From contig NZ_JTGN01000010.1 in NCBI RefSeq assembly GCF_000797495.1, forward strand, positions 62,001 through 126,000: DNA of 64,000 bases. Reading direction: 5' to 3'. A program made the translations under genes and the position numbers. The stretch is from Robinsoniella peoriensis (GTDB lineage Bacteria; Bacillota; Clostridia; Lachnospirales; Lachnospiraceae). Below, one piece after another: positions 35,254-43,678 of this stretch. The notes beneath the pieces were generated by a model. The model saw only the letters and a program-made list of their open reading frames with translations, searched no databases and was not told where the DNA came from. The first letter of the stretch is position 1. Each line of letters begins with the position of its first letter.

Positions 35254-35254
35254 A

Positions 35255-35583
35255 ATCGTTTTATTGCCGAACATAGAAGCTTTTTTGGATTCGCGTGACA
35301 GACAGCGGAAATGGATTAAGCAGTAAGGCAGACTTGATAGAAAGCCGAATCCGTAATACTGACGAAAGAATATGACGGGAGAAGAGAAAACATAACAATA
35401 AATGGAGGTAATCTTAAGTAATTTTTTATAAAATAACAGTAGAAATGAACTTATTGGATAGTGTATACTATAAATAGTGTTGCTATATTTGTGAATAATC
35501 ATTCCAGAAATTGAATGAGTGATGATGATATAGTCTGGGTACACTATGGATAAATACATAATTTCAGAAGAGGATGGATAGCC
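35255..35583 (+). other. 329-nt leader region before asnB
   Basis: No gene is supported. GGATTCG (35287-35293) can pair with CGAATCC (35345-35351), enclosing about 50 nt, and a GGAGG at 35404-35408 is not followed by a usable start codon. A TATACT at 35464 could be a -10. T-box hallmarks (an AGGGTGGNACCGCG-like antiterminator) were looked for and not found. Confidence 0.35.
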
Positions 35584-37437
35584 ATGTGTGGAATTTGCGG
35601 ATTTGTAGGCAATGTAACGGATAAAGAAACAATTTTGGGAAATATGATGGATGTTATTAAACATAGAGGACCTGATTCAGAAGGAAAGTTCTGTACCGAC
35701 GAAGCTGCTCTGGGTTTTCGCAGACTGAGCATCATTGATTTGGAGAGTGGATCACAGCCTATGTTCAATGAAACAGGTGATTTAGCCTTAGTATTTAACG
35801 GTGAGATTTACAACTGTCTGGAACTGAGAGAGCGTTTTCAGAAAAGGGGACATGTTTTTGCCAATCGTTCAGACTCAGAAGTACTTTTACATGGATATGA
35901 AGAATACGGTGAAAAATTAGTAAATGAACTTCGTGGTATGTTTGGATTTGCTATCTGGGATGCTCCAAATAAGAAGTTATTCATGGCAAGAGATTTCTTT
36001 GGAATTAAGCCGGTTTATTATGCAATGATAGAAGGTAGCCTGGTTTTCGGGTCAGAGATTAAAAGTATTTTAGAATTCCCCGGATTTAAGAGAGAAGTAA
36101 ATGAAGAAGCCCTGGAACAATACCTTTCATTCCAGTATTCTGCTATGGCGGAGACTTTCTTTAAAGGAATATATAAATTATTACCTGGTCATTACCTGAC
36201 GCTTCAGGACGGCAGGCTGGAGATCACCCAGTATTTTGATCCGACGCTGGCACCACAGAAAACAAATGAGACCGAAGAAGAATTAATTCAGAAAATAGAT
36301 AATGTGATGAGTGAGTCCGTTGAAAAACATATGCTGGCAGACGTGGAAGTAGGTGCGTTCTTATCAAGCGGTGTAGACTCCAGTTTCATTGCAGCCAAAT
36401 ATTCCGGAAACAAAACCTTTACGGTTGGATTTTTTGATGAAAACAGTCCTTATAATGAGACACAGTTTGCGAAAAAACTTTCGAAGCATCTGCATCTGGA
36501 AAATCACAGTAAAATTATATCTGAACAGGAGTATTGGGATGCGATTCCAAAGATCATGTATCATATGGATGAACCGCTTGGAGATGCAGCAGCAATAGCA
36601 CTTTACTTTGTAGCGCAGGAAGCAGCAAAACATGTAAAAGTTGTTACTTCAGGTGAAGGAGCTGACGAATTTTTTGGAGGATACACAATTTACCGGGAAC
36701 CTCTGGCATTAAAATATGTACAATGGATTCCAAAGCCAGTCCGCAGGGCTTTTGCTTCTGTAGCGATGAAACTGCCGGAACACATGAAGGGGAGAAGTTA
36801 CCTGATCCGTGGAAGCAAATCCGTACAGGAACGTTTTATCGGAAATGCCAATATCTTTACTGCAAAAGAAAGAAAGTCCATCCTGAAACATCCTACTAAG
36901 GTTATGACACCGCAGGAGTTCCTGGATAAAAATTATAAAAAAATGGCGAAGTATGATGATACTACTAAGATGCAGTACATCGATCTGACCAACTGGCTTC
37001 CAGGGGATATTCTGCTGAAAGCTGATAAGATGAGTATGGCACATTCCCTGGAACTGCGTGTACCATTCCTGGATAAAGAAGTATTTGATGTGGCCAGAAA
37101 AATTAATACAGAAGAAAAATTAAAAGACCATACAACTAAGTATGCATTCCGTAAGGTAGCTGAAAAATATTTACCGAAACAGACAAGTGAGAAGAAAAAA
37201 CTGGGCTTCCCGGTTCCCATCCGTGTATGGCTGAAACAGGACAGCGGTTATGGAAGAACCAAGGCTATGTTTACCGGTGAAAGTGCTGGAAAGTTCTTTA
37301 ATCAGAAACAGATCATGCAGCTGCTGGATGACCACAAGGCAGGCATTCGGGATAACAGCAGGAAGATCTGGGTAATCTATACATTCTTGATCTGGTACCA
37401 GGTATTTTTTGTAGAAAAGGAGCATAACTTCGCATGA
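35584..37437 (+). CDS. asnB: Asparagine synthetase B, glutamine-hydrolysing
   Basis: Makes asparagine from aspartate, glutamine and ATP; 617 aa. The N-terminal Ntn glutaminase begins MCGICGFVG with the nucleophilic Cys2. The synthetase domain has the PP-loop SSGVDSSF (near residue 260) and GEGADEFFGGY (near 358), where the AMP/aspartate site lies. The length matches the Firmicute AsnB/AsnO type. The stop overlaps the next start codon as ATGA, so translation of the homocysteine methyltransferase-like gene is coupled. GAGGATGG precedes the ATG. Confidence 0.96.
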   Translation: MCGICGFVGNVTDKETILGNMMDVIKHRGPDSEGKFCTDEAALGFRRLSIIDLESGSQPMFNETGDLALVFNGEIYNCLELRERFQKRGHVFANRSDSEVLLHGYEEYGEKLVNELRGMFGFAIWDAPNKKLFMARDFFGIKPVYYAMIEGSLVFGSEIKSILEFPGFKREVNEEALEQYLSFQYSAMAETFFKGIYKLLPGHYLTLQDGRLEITQYFDPTLAPQKTNETEEELIQKIDNVMSESVEKHMLADVEVGAFLSSGVDSSFIAAKYSGNKTFTVGFFDENSPYNETQFAKKLSKHLHLENHSKIISEQEYWDAIPKIMYHMDEPLGDAAAIALYFVAQEAAKHVKVVTSGEGADEFFGGYTIYREPLALKYVQWIPKPVRRAFASVAMKLPEHMKGRSYLIRGSKSVQERFIGNANIFTAKERKSILKHPTKVMTPQEFLDKNYKKMAKYDDTTKMQYIDLTNWLPGDILLKADKMSMAHSLELRVPFLDKEVFDVARKINTEEKLKDHTTKYAFRKVAEKYLPKQTSEKKKLGFPVPIRVWLKQDSGYGRTKAMFTGESAGKFFNQKQIMQLLDDHKAGIRDNSRKIWVIYTFLIWYQVFFVEKEHNFA

Positions 37438-38306
37438 CAAAACAGGAATTTGCAGAGTGGGCAGGGCGGGAAACCATTATTCTGGATGGGGCAACGGGAT
37501 CTAATCTGATTAAAGCAGGTCTGGGGCGCGGTGTCTGTACAGAACAGTGGATCCTGGAACATCCCCAGGTTCTTATTGATTTACAGCGGGCATATGCGGA
37601 TGCCGGGAGTAATATTGTTTATGCTCCCACCTTTGCAGCGAACCGCATGAATTTGAAATATTATGGACTAGATGAGAACATCAGACAGATGAACCACGAT
37701 CTTGTGCGGCTTTCAAAAGAAGCGGTACAGGGGAGAGCTTATGTCGCGGGCGATCTGACTACATCCGGTAAGATTATTGGAGCTTCTGACGAAGTGACTT
37801 ATGAGTCGCTATTGGAAATGTATAAGGAACAGATCATTTATCTGGTAGAGGCAGGCGTAGATTTACTGGTTGCTGAGACAATGATTAGCATTGATGAGAC
37901 GCTGGCAGTGTTAGATGCAGCTGCAGAAGTCTGCGATTTGCCGGTGATGTGTTCCATGACTCTGGAAGCCGACGGAAGCGTGTTTGCCGGAGGAACTGCA
38001 TGGGATGCGGTAGAATCCCTTCAGGAAATGGGAGCTTCTGCAGTGGGGCTTAATTGTTCTGTGGGACCGGATCAGCTGGAATCGGTAGTTGCTTCCATGA
38101 AAAGAGTTGCATCGGTTCCAATAATGGCTAAGCCAAATGCCGGAATGCCCACTATCACGGAAACAGGAGAAGCCATATACAATATGAATGCTAAAGATTT
38201 TGCAAAGCATATGATGGTGCTTGTAAAAGCGGGTGCCGGAATTGTCGGGGGATGCTGCGGTACTACCCCGGAATATATTGAGTTACTGGCCGGGAATATA
38301 CGTTAA
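37434..38306 (+). CDS. Homocysteine S-methyltransferase family protein
   Basis: 290 aa, a stand-alone homocysteine-binding barrel. LDGATGSNLIKAGL at the start and the three zinc-ligand cysteines (GLNCS near residue 204, GGCCGTT near 273) mark the fold shared by MetH N-terminus, BHMT and MmuM. There is no cobalamin or folate domain. It may methylate homocysteine from S-methylmethionine or another donor, or act with a separate corrinoid protein, as in Clostridia that lack full-length MetH. Its ATG overlaps the asnB stop by 4 nt. A long hairpin follows. Confidence 0.88.
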   Translation: MTKQEFAEWAGRETIILDGATGSNLIKAGLGRGVCTEQWILEHPQVLIDLQRAYADAGSNIVYAPTFAANRMNLKYYGLDENIRQMNHDLVRLSKEAVQGRAYVAGDLTTSGKIIGASDEVTYESLLEMYKEQIIYLVEAGVDLLVAETMISIDETLAVLDAAAEVCDLPVMCSMTLEADGSVFAGGTAWDAVESLQEMGASAVGLNCSVGPDQLESVVASMKRVASVPIMAKPNAGMPTITETGEAIYNMNAKDFAKHMMVLVKAGAGIVGGCCGTTPEYIELLAGNIR

Positions 38307-38323
38307 TATAAGGGATTATAATC

Positions 38324-38379
38324 ACATACTAAAAAAGGGTTGCTTTACACATAGGTAAAGCAGCCCTTTCTTAGTATGT
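38324..38379 (+). terminator. Bidirectional terminator between convergent genes
   Basis: AAAGGGTTGCTTTAC (38334-38348) pairs with GTAAAGCAGCCCTTT (38355-38369) with one wobble. An outer ACATACT/AGTATGT extension (38324-38330 and 38373-38379) lengthens the stem. It serves the plus-strand methyltransferase gene and the minus-strand XRE gene. Confidence 0.88.
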
Positions 38380-38385
38380 ATCTTA

Positions 38386-38628
38386 CTACTCTCTGAATTC
38401 AAATAAAGCTTTTACCGGAATACCCAGAACATCGGAGATATCAAATAACTTGTCCAATGATATTGATGTGGGCATATTCGGAGCTTCCAGATTGCTGATA
38501 TGTGTCCGGCTCAAGTTGGTGTGTTCAGCCAGCTGCAACTGGGTAAGGCCGCGCATTTTGCGGTAATAAGCAACGGTAAGACCAAGCTGCTTATATTGAC
38601 TTTGGCGTTTTTTGTTCATTTTATCCAT
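38386..38628 (-). CDS. Small XRE family regulator
   Basis: 80 aa, one Cro/C1-type helix-turn-helix: TVAYYRKMRGLTQLQLAEHT and LSRTHISNLEAPN, with the C-terminal cap IPVKALFEFRE. There is no other domain. The frame opens at 38685, but AAGGAGG lies just before the ATG at 38628, which is the start used. It is one of two unlinked-looking XRE genes in tandem on the minus strand; target unknown. Confidence 0.88.
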   Translation of the reverse strand: MDKMNKKRQSQYKQLGLTVAYYRKMRGLTQLQLAEHTNLSRTHISNLEAPNMPTSISLDKLFDISDVLGIPVKALFEFRE

Positions 38629-38761
38629 ATGAATTCCTCCTTGCATATAGTTTATTCTTTGTGAGGAAAAAACGAAACAAGGCATAAACCAACATATGCA
38701 ATATTTAATTTTGCAAAGAGGGAATAAAGATTTCAGAATACAATGTAAAGAATTGCAAAGA

Positions 38762-39109
38762 TTAGTGATGCCTGGGCTTTTGAAGACTAATTTTAAACTG
38801 TATAAATTCCTGCACTTCTTTTTGCAGTATAGGGCTTAAGTGATTGTAGCTGTATAATAATTCCTGCTCTTCTTTTGTCAAAATAGTGGAAATCAGGTCA
38901 TATTGCTGTCCGCGGATCAGATAATCCATGCTGATACCAAATAAATCAGCCAACTGTACTAATGAATCCAGCGGCGGAGTCCGGTAACCATTTTCATAAT
39001 TTGTATATGTCTGACGTTCTACGTTCAATATCGTACTGACATGCTCCTGTGTATATCCGCGGTCTTCACGTAAACGGCGAAGACGCTGTCCTAAAGTTGA
39101 TCTCAACAT
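38762..39109 (-). CDS. XRE family regulator with C-terminal helix extension
   Basis: 115 aa. The Cro/C1 helix-turn-helix covers about residues 5-62 (LRRLREDRGYTQEHVS, LNVERQTYTNYENGYRTP), then a hydrophobic helix region (EEQELLYSYNHLSPILQKEV) usually involved in dimerisation. GGAGG precedes the ATG at 39109. It lies 133 nt upstream of the smaller XRE gene in the same direction. Likely controls itself or a stress response; no target can be named. Confidence 0.88.
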   Translation of the reverse strand: MLRSTLGQRLRRLREDRGYTQEHVSTILNVERQTYTNYENGYRTPPLDSLVQLADLFGISMDYLIRGQQYDLISTILTKEEQELLYSYNHLSPILQKEVQEFIQFKISLQKPRHH

Positions 39110-39302
39110 AAGATACCTCCAAATATTTTAAATATTATAGCAAGTAATGGTAAATATTTCCTTTTAGGACACGAAATGAAACTGAGATGCCACATACTGA
39201 ATTTATCGAAAAATACTAGTCTGAAAGGAAAAATTATGTCTATAAAATTTTTGGAATATGATAAAGAGTGTAAACAAAAAATATGTTCACATTTCTTATT
39301 TA

Positions 39303-39351
39303 TGGCAGTATTACAGACAAGCTGCCCTATGCAATGGGTATAAAAATGAAA
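39303..39351 (+). repeat. Copy 1 of a roughly 50-bp dispersed repeat
   Basis: TGGCAGTATTACAGACA followed by a C-rich centre and GGGTATAAAAATGAAA. It matches 62005-62054 at 44 of 50 aligned positions by my hand alignment, with weaker similarity extending left to a shared TTCAC. This copy lies in the otherwise gene-free stretch 39110-39490, between the XRE gene and the CYTH gene. It could be the decayed 5' end of a gene like the permease at 62 kb, or a small repeated element. Only short frames follow it. Confidence 0.6.
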
Positions 39352-39449
39352 CTACAGGAGTGTGTGGGAGTTTATAATAGAAAAAAGAAAGAGGTATGAC
39401 ATTAACAGAATCAGCAGAATGCATGGAGAGAACTGCATCTGTAGAATAA

Positions 39450-39492
39450 GAATATCCGGGAGAAGCCTGTGGGCAGACCCTCCCGGATATTC
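39450..39492 (-). terminator. Hairpin at the end of the CYTH gene
   Basis: GAATATCCGGGA (39450-39461) pairs perfectly with TCCCGGATATTC (39481-39492), overlapping the CYTH stop codon by two bases. No long U-tract follows on the minus strand, so termination strength is uncertain. Confidence 0.6.
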
Positions 39493-39940
39493 AGAATTGT
39501 ATCTGACTCAGATAGCTGTTGTGATAACGGCCATCGAATGTTACATCTTCCTGAAACCAATCAGGCGGGATAAAATTATCCGCAGTTTTTTCGTCGGGGA
39601 ATTCTACCTCAGCCAGTATTAAGGGGGCAAATGGAATATCAAAGATATCCAGTTCTATTTTTAAATCCTGTTTAAGGGGGATCACGTATCTCTTTTTGGA
39701 AATGATGTTCCCATCTGCTTTCGGTTTTAGGTGTTCGTAGGCATCCTTTGTAAGAGGAAGGTTATATTCTTCCCGCACCATCATGCCCTTTCCTTTGTAA
39801 GTTAGAATATAATCATCATCCTGTCTTCGGATGCGTACCACAGGCTCTGTACATAAATACCCCTGTTCAATAATATGATAGGGGTAGGAATTCAGATTTG
39901 CCGGCAGATCTTTAATTAAATATTTTCGTTCAATCTCCAT
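39491..39940 (-). CDS. CYTH domain protein (triphosphate tunnel metalloenzyme)
   Basis: 149 aa, one CYTH domain. The N-terminal ExExK-type signature is MEIERKYLI. Alternating charged strand residues line the tunnel (VVRIRRQDDDYILTYKGKG, ISKKRYVIPL, LKIELDIFD, LAEVEFPDE). Members act on triphosphates (inorganic tripolyphosphate, thiamine triphosphate) or rarely as adenylate cyclase; small bacterial forms are most often tripolyphosphatases. GGAGG precedes the ATG. Isolated gene, so the substrate cannot be inferred from context. Confidence 0.88.
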   Translation of the reverse strand: MEIERKYLIKDLPANLNSYPYHIIEQGYLCTEPVVRIRRQDDDYILTYKGKGMMVREEYNLPLTKDAYEHLKPKADGNIISKKRYVIPLKQDLKIELDIFDIPFAPLILAEVEFPDEKTADNFIPPDWFQEDVTFDGRYHNSYLSQIQF

Positions 39941-40067
39941 ATCGTTACCTCCTTTATGAGATTAATCATAATATATTTAGATAAGAAAGTAAATTGTTTT
40001 TCTAAACTACTGGTATATTGAAAATTTTTTTGGTAGAATAGAGAAAATAGTCAAAGGAGGCTTATAA

Positions 40068-40616
40068 ATGAGCAGGATATATATTTTTTTAGCAGATGGG
40101 TTTGAAGAAATTGAAGGGCTGACTGTAGTGGATATGCTGCGTCGTGCAAATTTAGATATTACTATGGTATCCGTAACGGGTGGTCTGACTGTGACTGGTT
40201 CCCATGGAATCCAGGTGTTGGCAGACGCTGTTTTTGAGGAGGTTGATTTTTCAGATGCAGGGATGCTTATTCTGCCTGGAGGAATGCCCGGAACTTTAAA
40301 TCTGGGCAATCATACAGGGCTGGTCAGTTTACTAAAGTCGGCTCATGCAGATAGTAAAAAGATTGCTGCGATTTGTGCCGCACCCAGTGTACTGGGTTTA
40401 AATGGTATTTTAGAAGGAAAAAGAGCGGTTTGTTATCCTGGCTTTGAAGAGAAACTGCTTGGTGCACAAGTATCGGATGATCCGGTGGCAGTGGATGGAA
40501 ATATCATCACCAGCCGGGGGATGGGAACAGCAATTGATTTTTCCCTGGCGATAATTGAAAGATTTCTGGGAGAAGCGGAAGCACGAAGGATAGCAGAGTC
40601 AATTATATATAAATAG
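40068..40616 (+). CDS. DJ-1/PfpI family protein
   Basis: 182 aa. Typical DJ-1/YajL: IYIFLADGFEEIEGLT with Glu14/Glu15, LILPGGMPG, and the nucleophile cysteine Cys103 in AAICAAPSVLG, followed by GKRAVCYPGFE. Members are described as glyoxalase III, protein deglycase or redox chaperone; the exact activity is debated. GGAGG lies before the ATG and the DUF975 gene starts 25 nt later. Confidence 0.92.
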   Translation: MSRIYIFLADGFEEIEGLTVVDMLRRANLDITMVSVTGGLTVTGSHGIQVLADAVFEEVDFSDAGMLILPGGMPGTLNLGNHTGLVSLLKSAHADSKKIAAICAAPSVLGLNGILEGKRAVCYPGFEEKLLGAQVSDDPVAVDGNIITSRGMGTAIDFSLAIIERFLGEAEARRIAESIIYK

Positions 40617-40641
40617 AAAAGGAAGATAGTGAGGAAAGTCT

Positions 40642-41517
40642 ATGTTATGGACCAGATATGAATTAAAAGACAGAGCGAAGAATGTGCTGCGGGGCTGCAT
40701 TTGGTCTGCAATACTGGTGTGCCTGATTACAGGTCTGCTAAGCGGGGAGTTTGGCGGAAATGGATCCGGCGGCAGGTCATCCGGTAACAACAGCACTATA
40801 GAATGGTTCTCGGGAGAAGATACCGGGGATAATGATATGGCAGATGAAGATGGAAGTGTTGACGGACAGTCCGGGATAACCGGGAAAATAACCGATGGCG
40901 CCACGGGATTATTAAAGGATGCCGGTACCAGAATCAGCGGACTGCTGACAAGAGGCTTATTCCCGATCTATGTCTATATGGGACTGATGATGCTGTTATT
41001 CAGCATTGTAATGCATCTCCTTATCGGAATGCCGATCCTTGTGGGCGCAAAAAGGTTTTTTATGTGCAGCAGGGAAAGACGGACCGGAGTGGGCGAACTG
41101 TTATACGCATTTAAAAGCAAATATGTGATCAATGTTGTGCTGACTATGTTTTTGCGGGAAGTGAAAATTTTCCTGTGGACTCTTTTACTTATCGTACCGG
41201 GAATTATTAAAAGCCTGCAGTATATGATGGTTCCTTATATTCTTGCAGAGAATCCGGATATTGAACGGAAAAGGGCTTTTGAACTCAGTGCGGAGATGAT
41301 GAGCGGACAGCTTTGGGAAGTATTTATACTAAAATTATCATTTATCCCATGGATGATTCTGGGCGGCATATCCTGCGGCATTGCAAATGTGCTGTATGTG
41401 AATCCCTATATGGCTGCCACTGAGGCGGAACTGTATGGCGTATTAAGAACATATGTGATCGAAAACGGGTTCAGCAACACCTATGAACTGCCCGGATTTG
41501 CTGAAGAATGTTTATAA
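40642..41517 (+). CDS. DUF975 family membrane protein
   Basis: 291 aa integral membrane protein with about five or six hydrophobic segments. The family-typical start WTRYELKDRAKNVLR precedes the first membrane helix. Here a Gly/Ser/Asp-rich extracytoplasmic insert (residues about 33-95) separates helix one from helix two; most of the family have a shorter loop. The conserved block LLLIVPGIIKSLQYMMVPYIL and NPDIERKRAFELS are present. Function unknown. It probably shares a transcript with the DJ-1 gene. Confidence 0.85.
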   Translation: MLWTRYELKDRAKNVLRGCIWSAILVCLITGLLSGEFGGNGSGGRSSGNNSTIEWFSGEDTGDNDMADEDGSVDGQSGITGKITDGATGLLKDAGTRISGLLTRGLFPIYVYMGLMMLLFSIVMHLLIGMPILVGAKRFFMCSRERRTGVGELLYAFKSKYVINVVLTMFLREVKIFLWTLLLIVPGIIKSLQYMMVPYILAENPDIERKRAFELSAEMMSGQLWEVFILKLSFIPWMILGGISCGIANVLYVNPYMAATEAELYGVLRTYVIENGFSNTYELPGFAEECL

Positions 41518-41547
41518 AAAGTTCACGAATATCAAATAAAAAAAGTA

Positions 41548-41576
41548 TAGCAATTTAGAAAGGCTTGTGCTATACT
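41548..41576 (+). promoter_or_regulatory. Extended -10 promoter of the tig-clpP-clpX block
   Basis: TGC directly before TATACT (41571-41576) gives an extended -10; a weak TAGCAA stands at the -35 position (41548-41553). No CIRCE or CtsR-like inverted repeat was seen around it. Confidence 0.5.
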
Positions 41577-41647
41577 ATTAAAATGACTGTAAGTATGGGA
41601 AAATATAGCGTTCTCCATACGATTGATTAAGGAGGAAATTAGATAAC

Positions 41648-42934
41648 ATGAGTTTACAGGTAGAGAAGTTAGAAAAGAACATGGCGAAGCTGACTATTGA
41701 AGCTTCTGCAGAAGAGCTGGAAAAAGCAATTCAGGCTGCTTATCAGAAAAATAAAGGTAAAATTAACATGCCAGGTTTCCGTAAAGGAAAAGCTCCAAGG
41801 GTTATGATAGAAAAAATGTACGGCCCGGGCGTTTTCTATGAAGATGCAGCAAACGCATTAATTCCAGACGCATATGCAAAAGAAGTGGAAAGCTGCGATT
41901 TAGATATCGTTTCACAGCCTAAGATTGATGTTGTACAGATTGAAAAAGGAAAATCCTTTATCTTTACAGCAGAAGTTGCTTTAAAACCGGTTGTAACACT
42001 TGGCGAATATAAAGGTGTGGAAGTGGAAAAGCAGGCAATTGAAGTAACAGATGATGAAATTATGGCAGAGATTGATAAAGAGAGAGAAAACAACTCCCGT
42101 ACAATCGATGTTGATGACAGAGCTGTTCAAAACGGCGATATGGTCAAATTAAATTTTGAAGGATTTGTTGACGGAGAAGCGTTCGAAGGCGGTAAGGGAG
42201 AAGACTATGACCTTACAATCGGTTCCGGAAGCTTTATCCCTGGATTTGAAGAGCAGTTAGTTGGTGCAAAGATCGGAGAAGAAATGGAAGTTAACGTTAC
42301 TTTCCCGGAAGAGTACCAGGCAGCAGAATTAGCTGGTAAAGCAGCTGTTTTCAAATGTACAGTAAATGAAATCAAAGTAAAAGAACTTCCGGAAGCAGAT
42401 GATGATTTTGCGAAAGATGTTTCTGAATTTGATACATTAGCAGAATACAAAGAAGACATCAAGAAGAATCTGGCTGAGAAAAAAGAAAAAGAAGCAAAAA
42501 CAGCAAAAGAAAACGCAGTAGTTGCTAAAATTGTTGAAAATGCAACAATGGAAATCCCGGATCCAATGGTAGACGGACAGGTTCGTCAGATGGCTGATGA
42601 TTTTGCAAGAAGAATCCAGTCCCAGGGATTATCCGTAGAGCAGTACTTCCAGTTTACAGGAATGTCAGCTGAAAAGTTATTCGAACAGATGAGACCGGAA
42701 GCTGAAAAACGCATCCAGAACAGCCTTGTATTAGAAGCAGTTGCGAAAGCAGAAGATATCCAGATCAGCGATGAGAAGGTAGAAGAAGAATTAGCAAAAA
42801 TGGCTGAAATGTACAAAATGGAAGTAGAAAAACTGAAAGAAATCATGGGCGATTATGAAAAAGAACAGATCAAAAATGATTTAGCTATTCAGGAAGCTGT
42901 AACCATGGTTACCGAAGCTGCTAAAGAAATCTAA
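41648..42934 (+). CDS. tig: Trigger factor, ribosome-associated chaperone
   Basis: 428 aa, full length. The ribosome-docking signature is MPGFRKGKAPR (near residue 37). The FKBP-type isomerase domain (about 150-245) shows VQNGDMVKLNFEGFVDG and FIPGFEEQL. The helical C-terminal chaperone arms complete the protein. It binds nascent chains at the ribosome exit. GGAGG lies before the ATG. Order tig-clpP-clpX-lon-engB is conserved in Firmicutes and forms a protein quality-control block. Confidence 0.97.
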   Translation: MSLQVEKLEKNMAKLTIEASAEELEKAIQAAYQKNKGKINMPGFRKGKAPRVMIEKMYGPGVFYEDAANALIPDAYAKEVESCDLDIVSQPKIDVVQIEKGKSFIFTAEVALKPVVTLGEYKGVEVEKQAIEVTDDEIMAEIDKERENNSRTIDVDDRAVQNGDMVKLNFEGFVDGEAFEGGKGEDYDLTIGSGSFIPGFEEQLVGAKIGEEMEVNVTFPEEYQAAELAGKAAVFKCTVNEIKVKELPEADDDFAKDVSEFDTLAEYKEDIKKNLAEKKEKEAKTAKENAVVAKIVENATMEIPDPMVDGQVRQMADDFARRIQSQGLSVEQYFQFTGMSAEKLFEQMRPEAEKRIQNSLVLEAVAKAEDIQISDEKVEEELAKMAEMYKMEVEKLKEIMGDYEKEQIKNDLAIQEAVTMVTEAAKEI

Positions 42935-42986
42935 TCAGACTTTTGGTGAACACATAAATTATAGAAGATAGACAGGAGGAGTCATC

Positions 42987-43568
42987 ATGAGCTTAGTACC
43001 TTATGTCATTGAACAGACAAGCAGGGGTGAGAGATCCTATGATATCTATTCAAGATTATTAAAAGACAGAATTATCTTTCTCGGTGAGGAAGTGAATGAT
43101 GTCAGTGCCAATTTAATTGTAGCACAGTTATTATTTTTAGAATCAGAAGATCCTGGAAAGGATATCCACCTTTACATTAACAGTCCGGGTGGTTCCGTAT
43201 CATCAGGATGGGCAATTTACGATACCATGCACTATATCAAATGCGATGTTTCTACTATTTGTATGGGTATGGCAGCCAGCATGGGAGCATTTCTGCTGGC
43301 AGGCGGTGCAAAAGGAAAGAGATTTGCACTTCCCAATTCACAGATCATGATTCACCAGCCTTCCGGCGGTGCACAGGGACAAGCAACCGATATTAAGATT
43401 GTTGCAGATCAGATCTTAGGTACCAGAAGAAAATTAAACGAGCATCTTGCTGCAAATACGGGTCAGCCCCTTGAAGTTATCGAAGTGGATACAGAGAGAG
43501 ATCACTATATGAGTGCAGAAGAAGCAAAAGCATATGGCATCATCGATGATGTGATTGCGAATCGTTAA
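42987..43568 (+). CDS. clpP: ATP-dependent Clp protease proteolytic subunit
   Basis: 193 aa. Serine protease forming the double heptamer barrel. The catalytic triad is visible: Ser in GMAASMGAFLL, His in MIHQPSGG (near residue 122) and Asp in the DRDHYMSAEEA-like ERDHYM region. The N-terminal VPYVIEQTSRGERSYDIYSRL is standard. GGAGG lies 7 nt before the ATG. It partners with the ClpX encoded next. Confidence 0.97.
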   Translation: MSLVPYVIEQTSRGERSYDIYSRLLKDRIIFLGEEVNDVSANLIVAQLLFLESEDPGKDIHLYINSPGGSVSSGWAIYDTMHYIKCDVSTICMGMAASMGAFLLAGGAKGKRFALPNSQIMIHQPSGGAQGQATDIKIVADQILGTRRKLNEHLAANTGQPLEVIEVDTERDHYMSAEEAKAYGIIDDVIANR

Positions 43569-43678
43569 ACTATGCATGAAGATAAGGCTCCTGCTCTGTG
43601 AGTGGGAGTCTTATATAGATTTGGAAGTAATAAAAGGGCTGTTCTTTGCAGCCAAAGAAATCATTATGAGGTGGAAAG

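Noticed and set aside
35255..35583. T-box riboswitch controlling asnB
   Set aside because: No antiterminator-type GGTGG...ACC element and no terminator hairpin just before the gene.
39362..39622. 86-aa plus-strand frame
   Set aside because: Overlaps the CYTH gene in antisense and the hairpin at 39450; no ribosome site or family resemblance.
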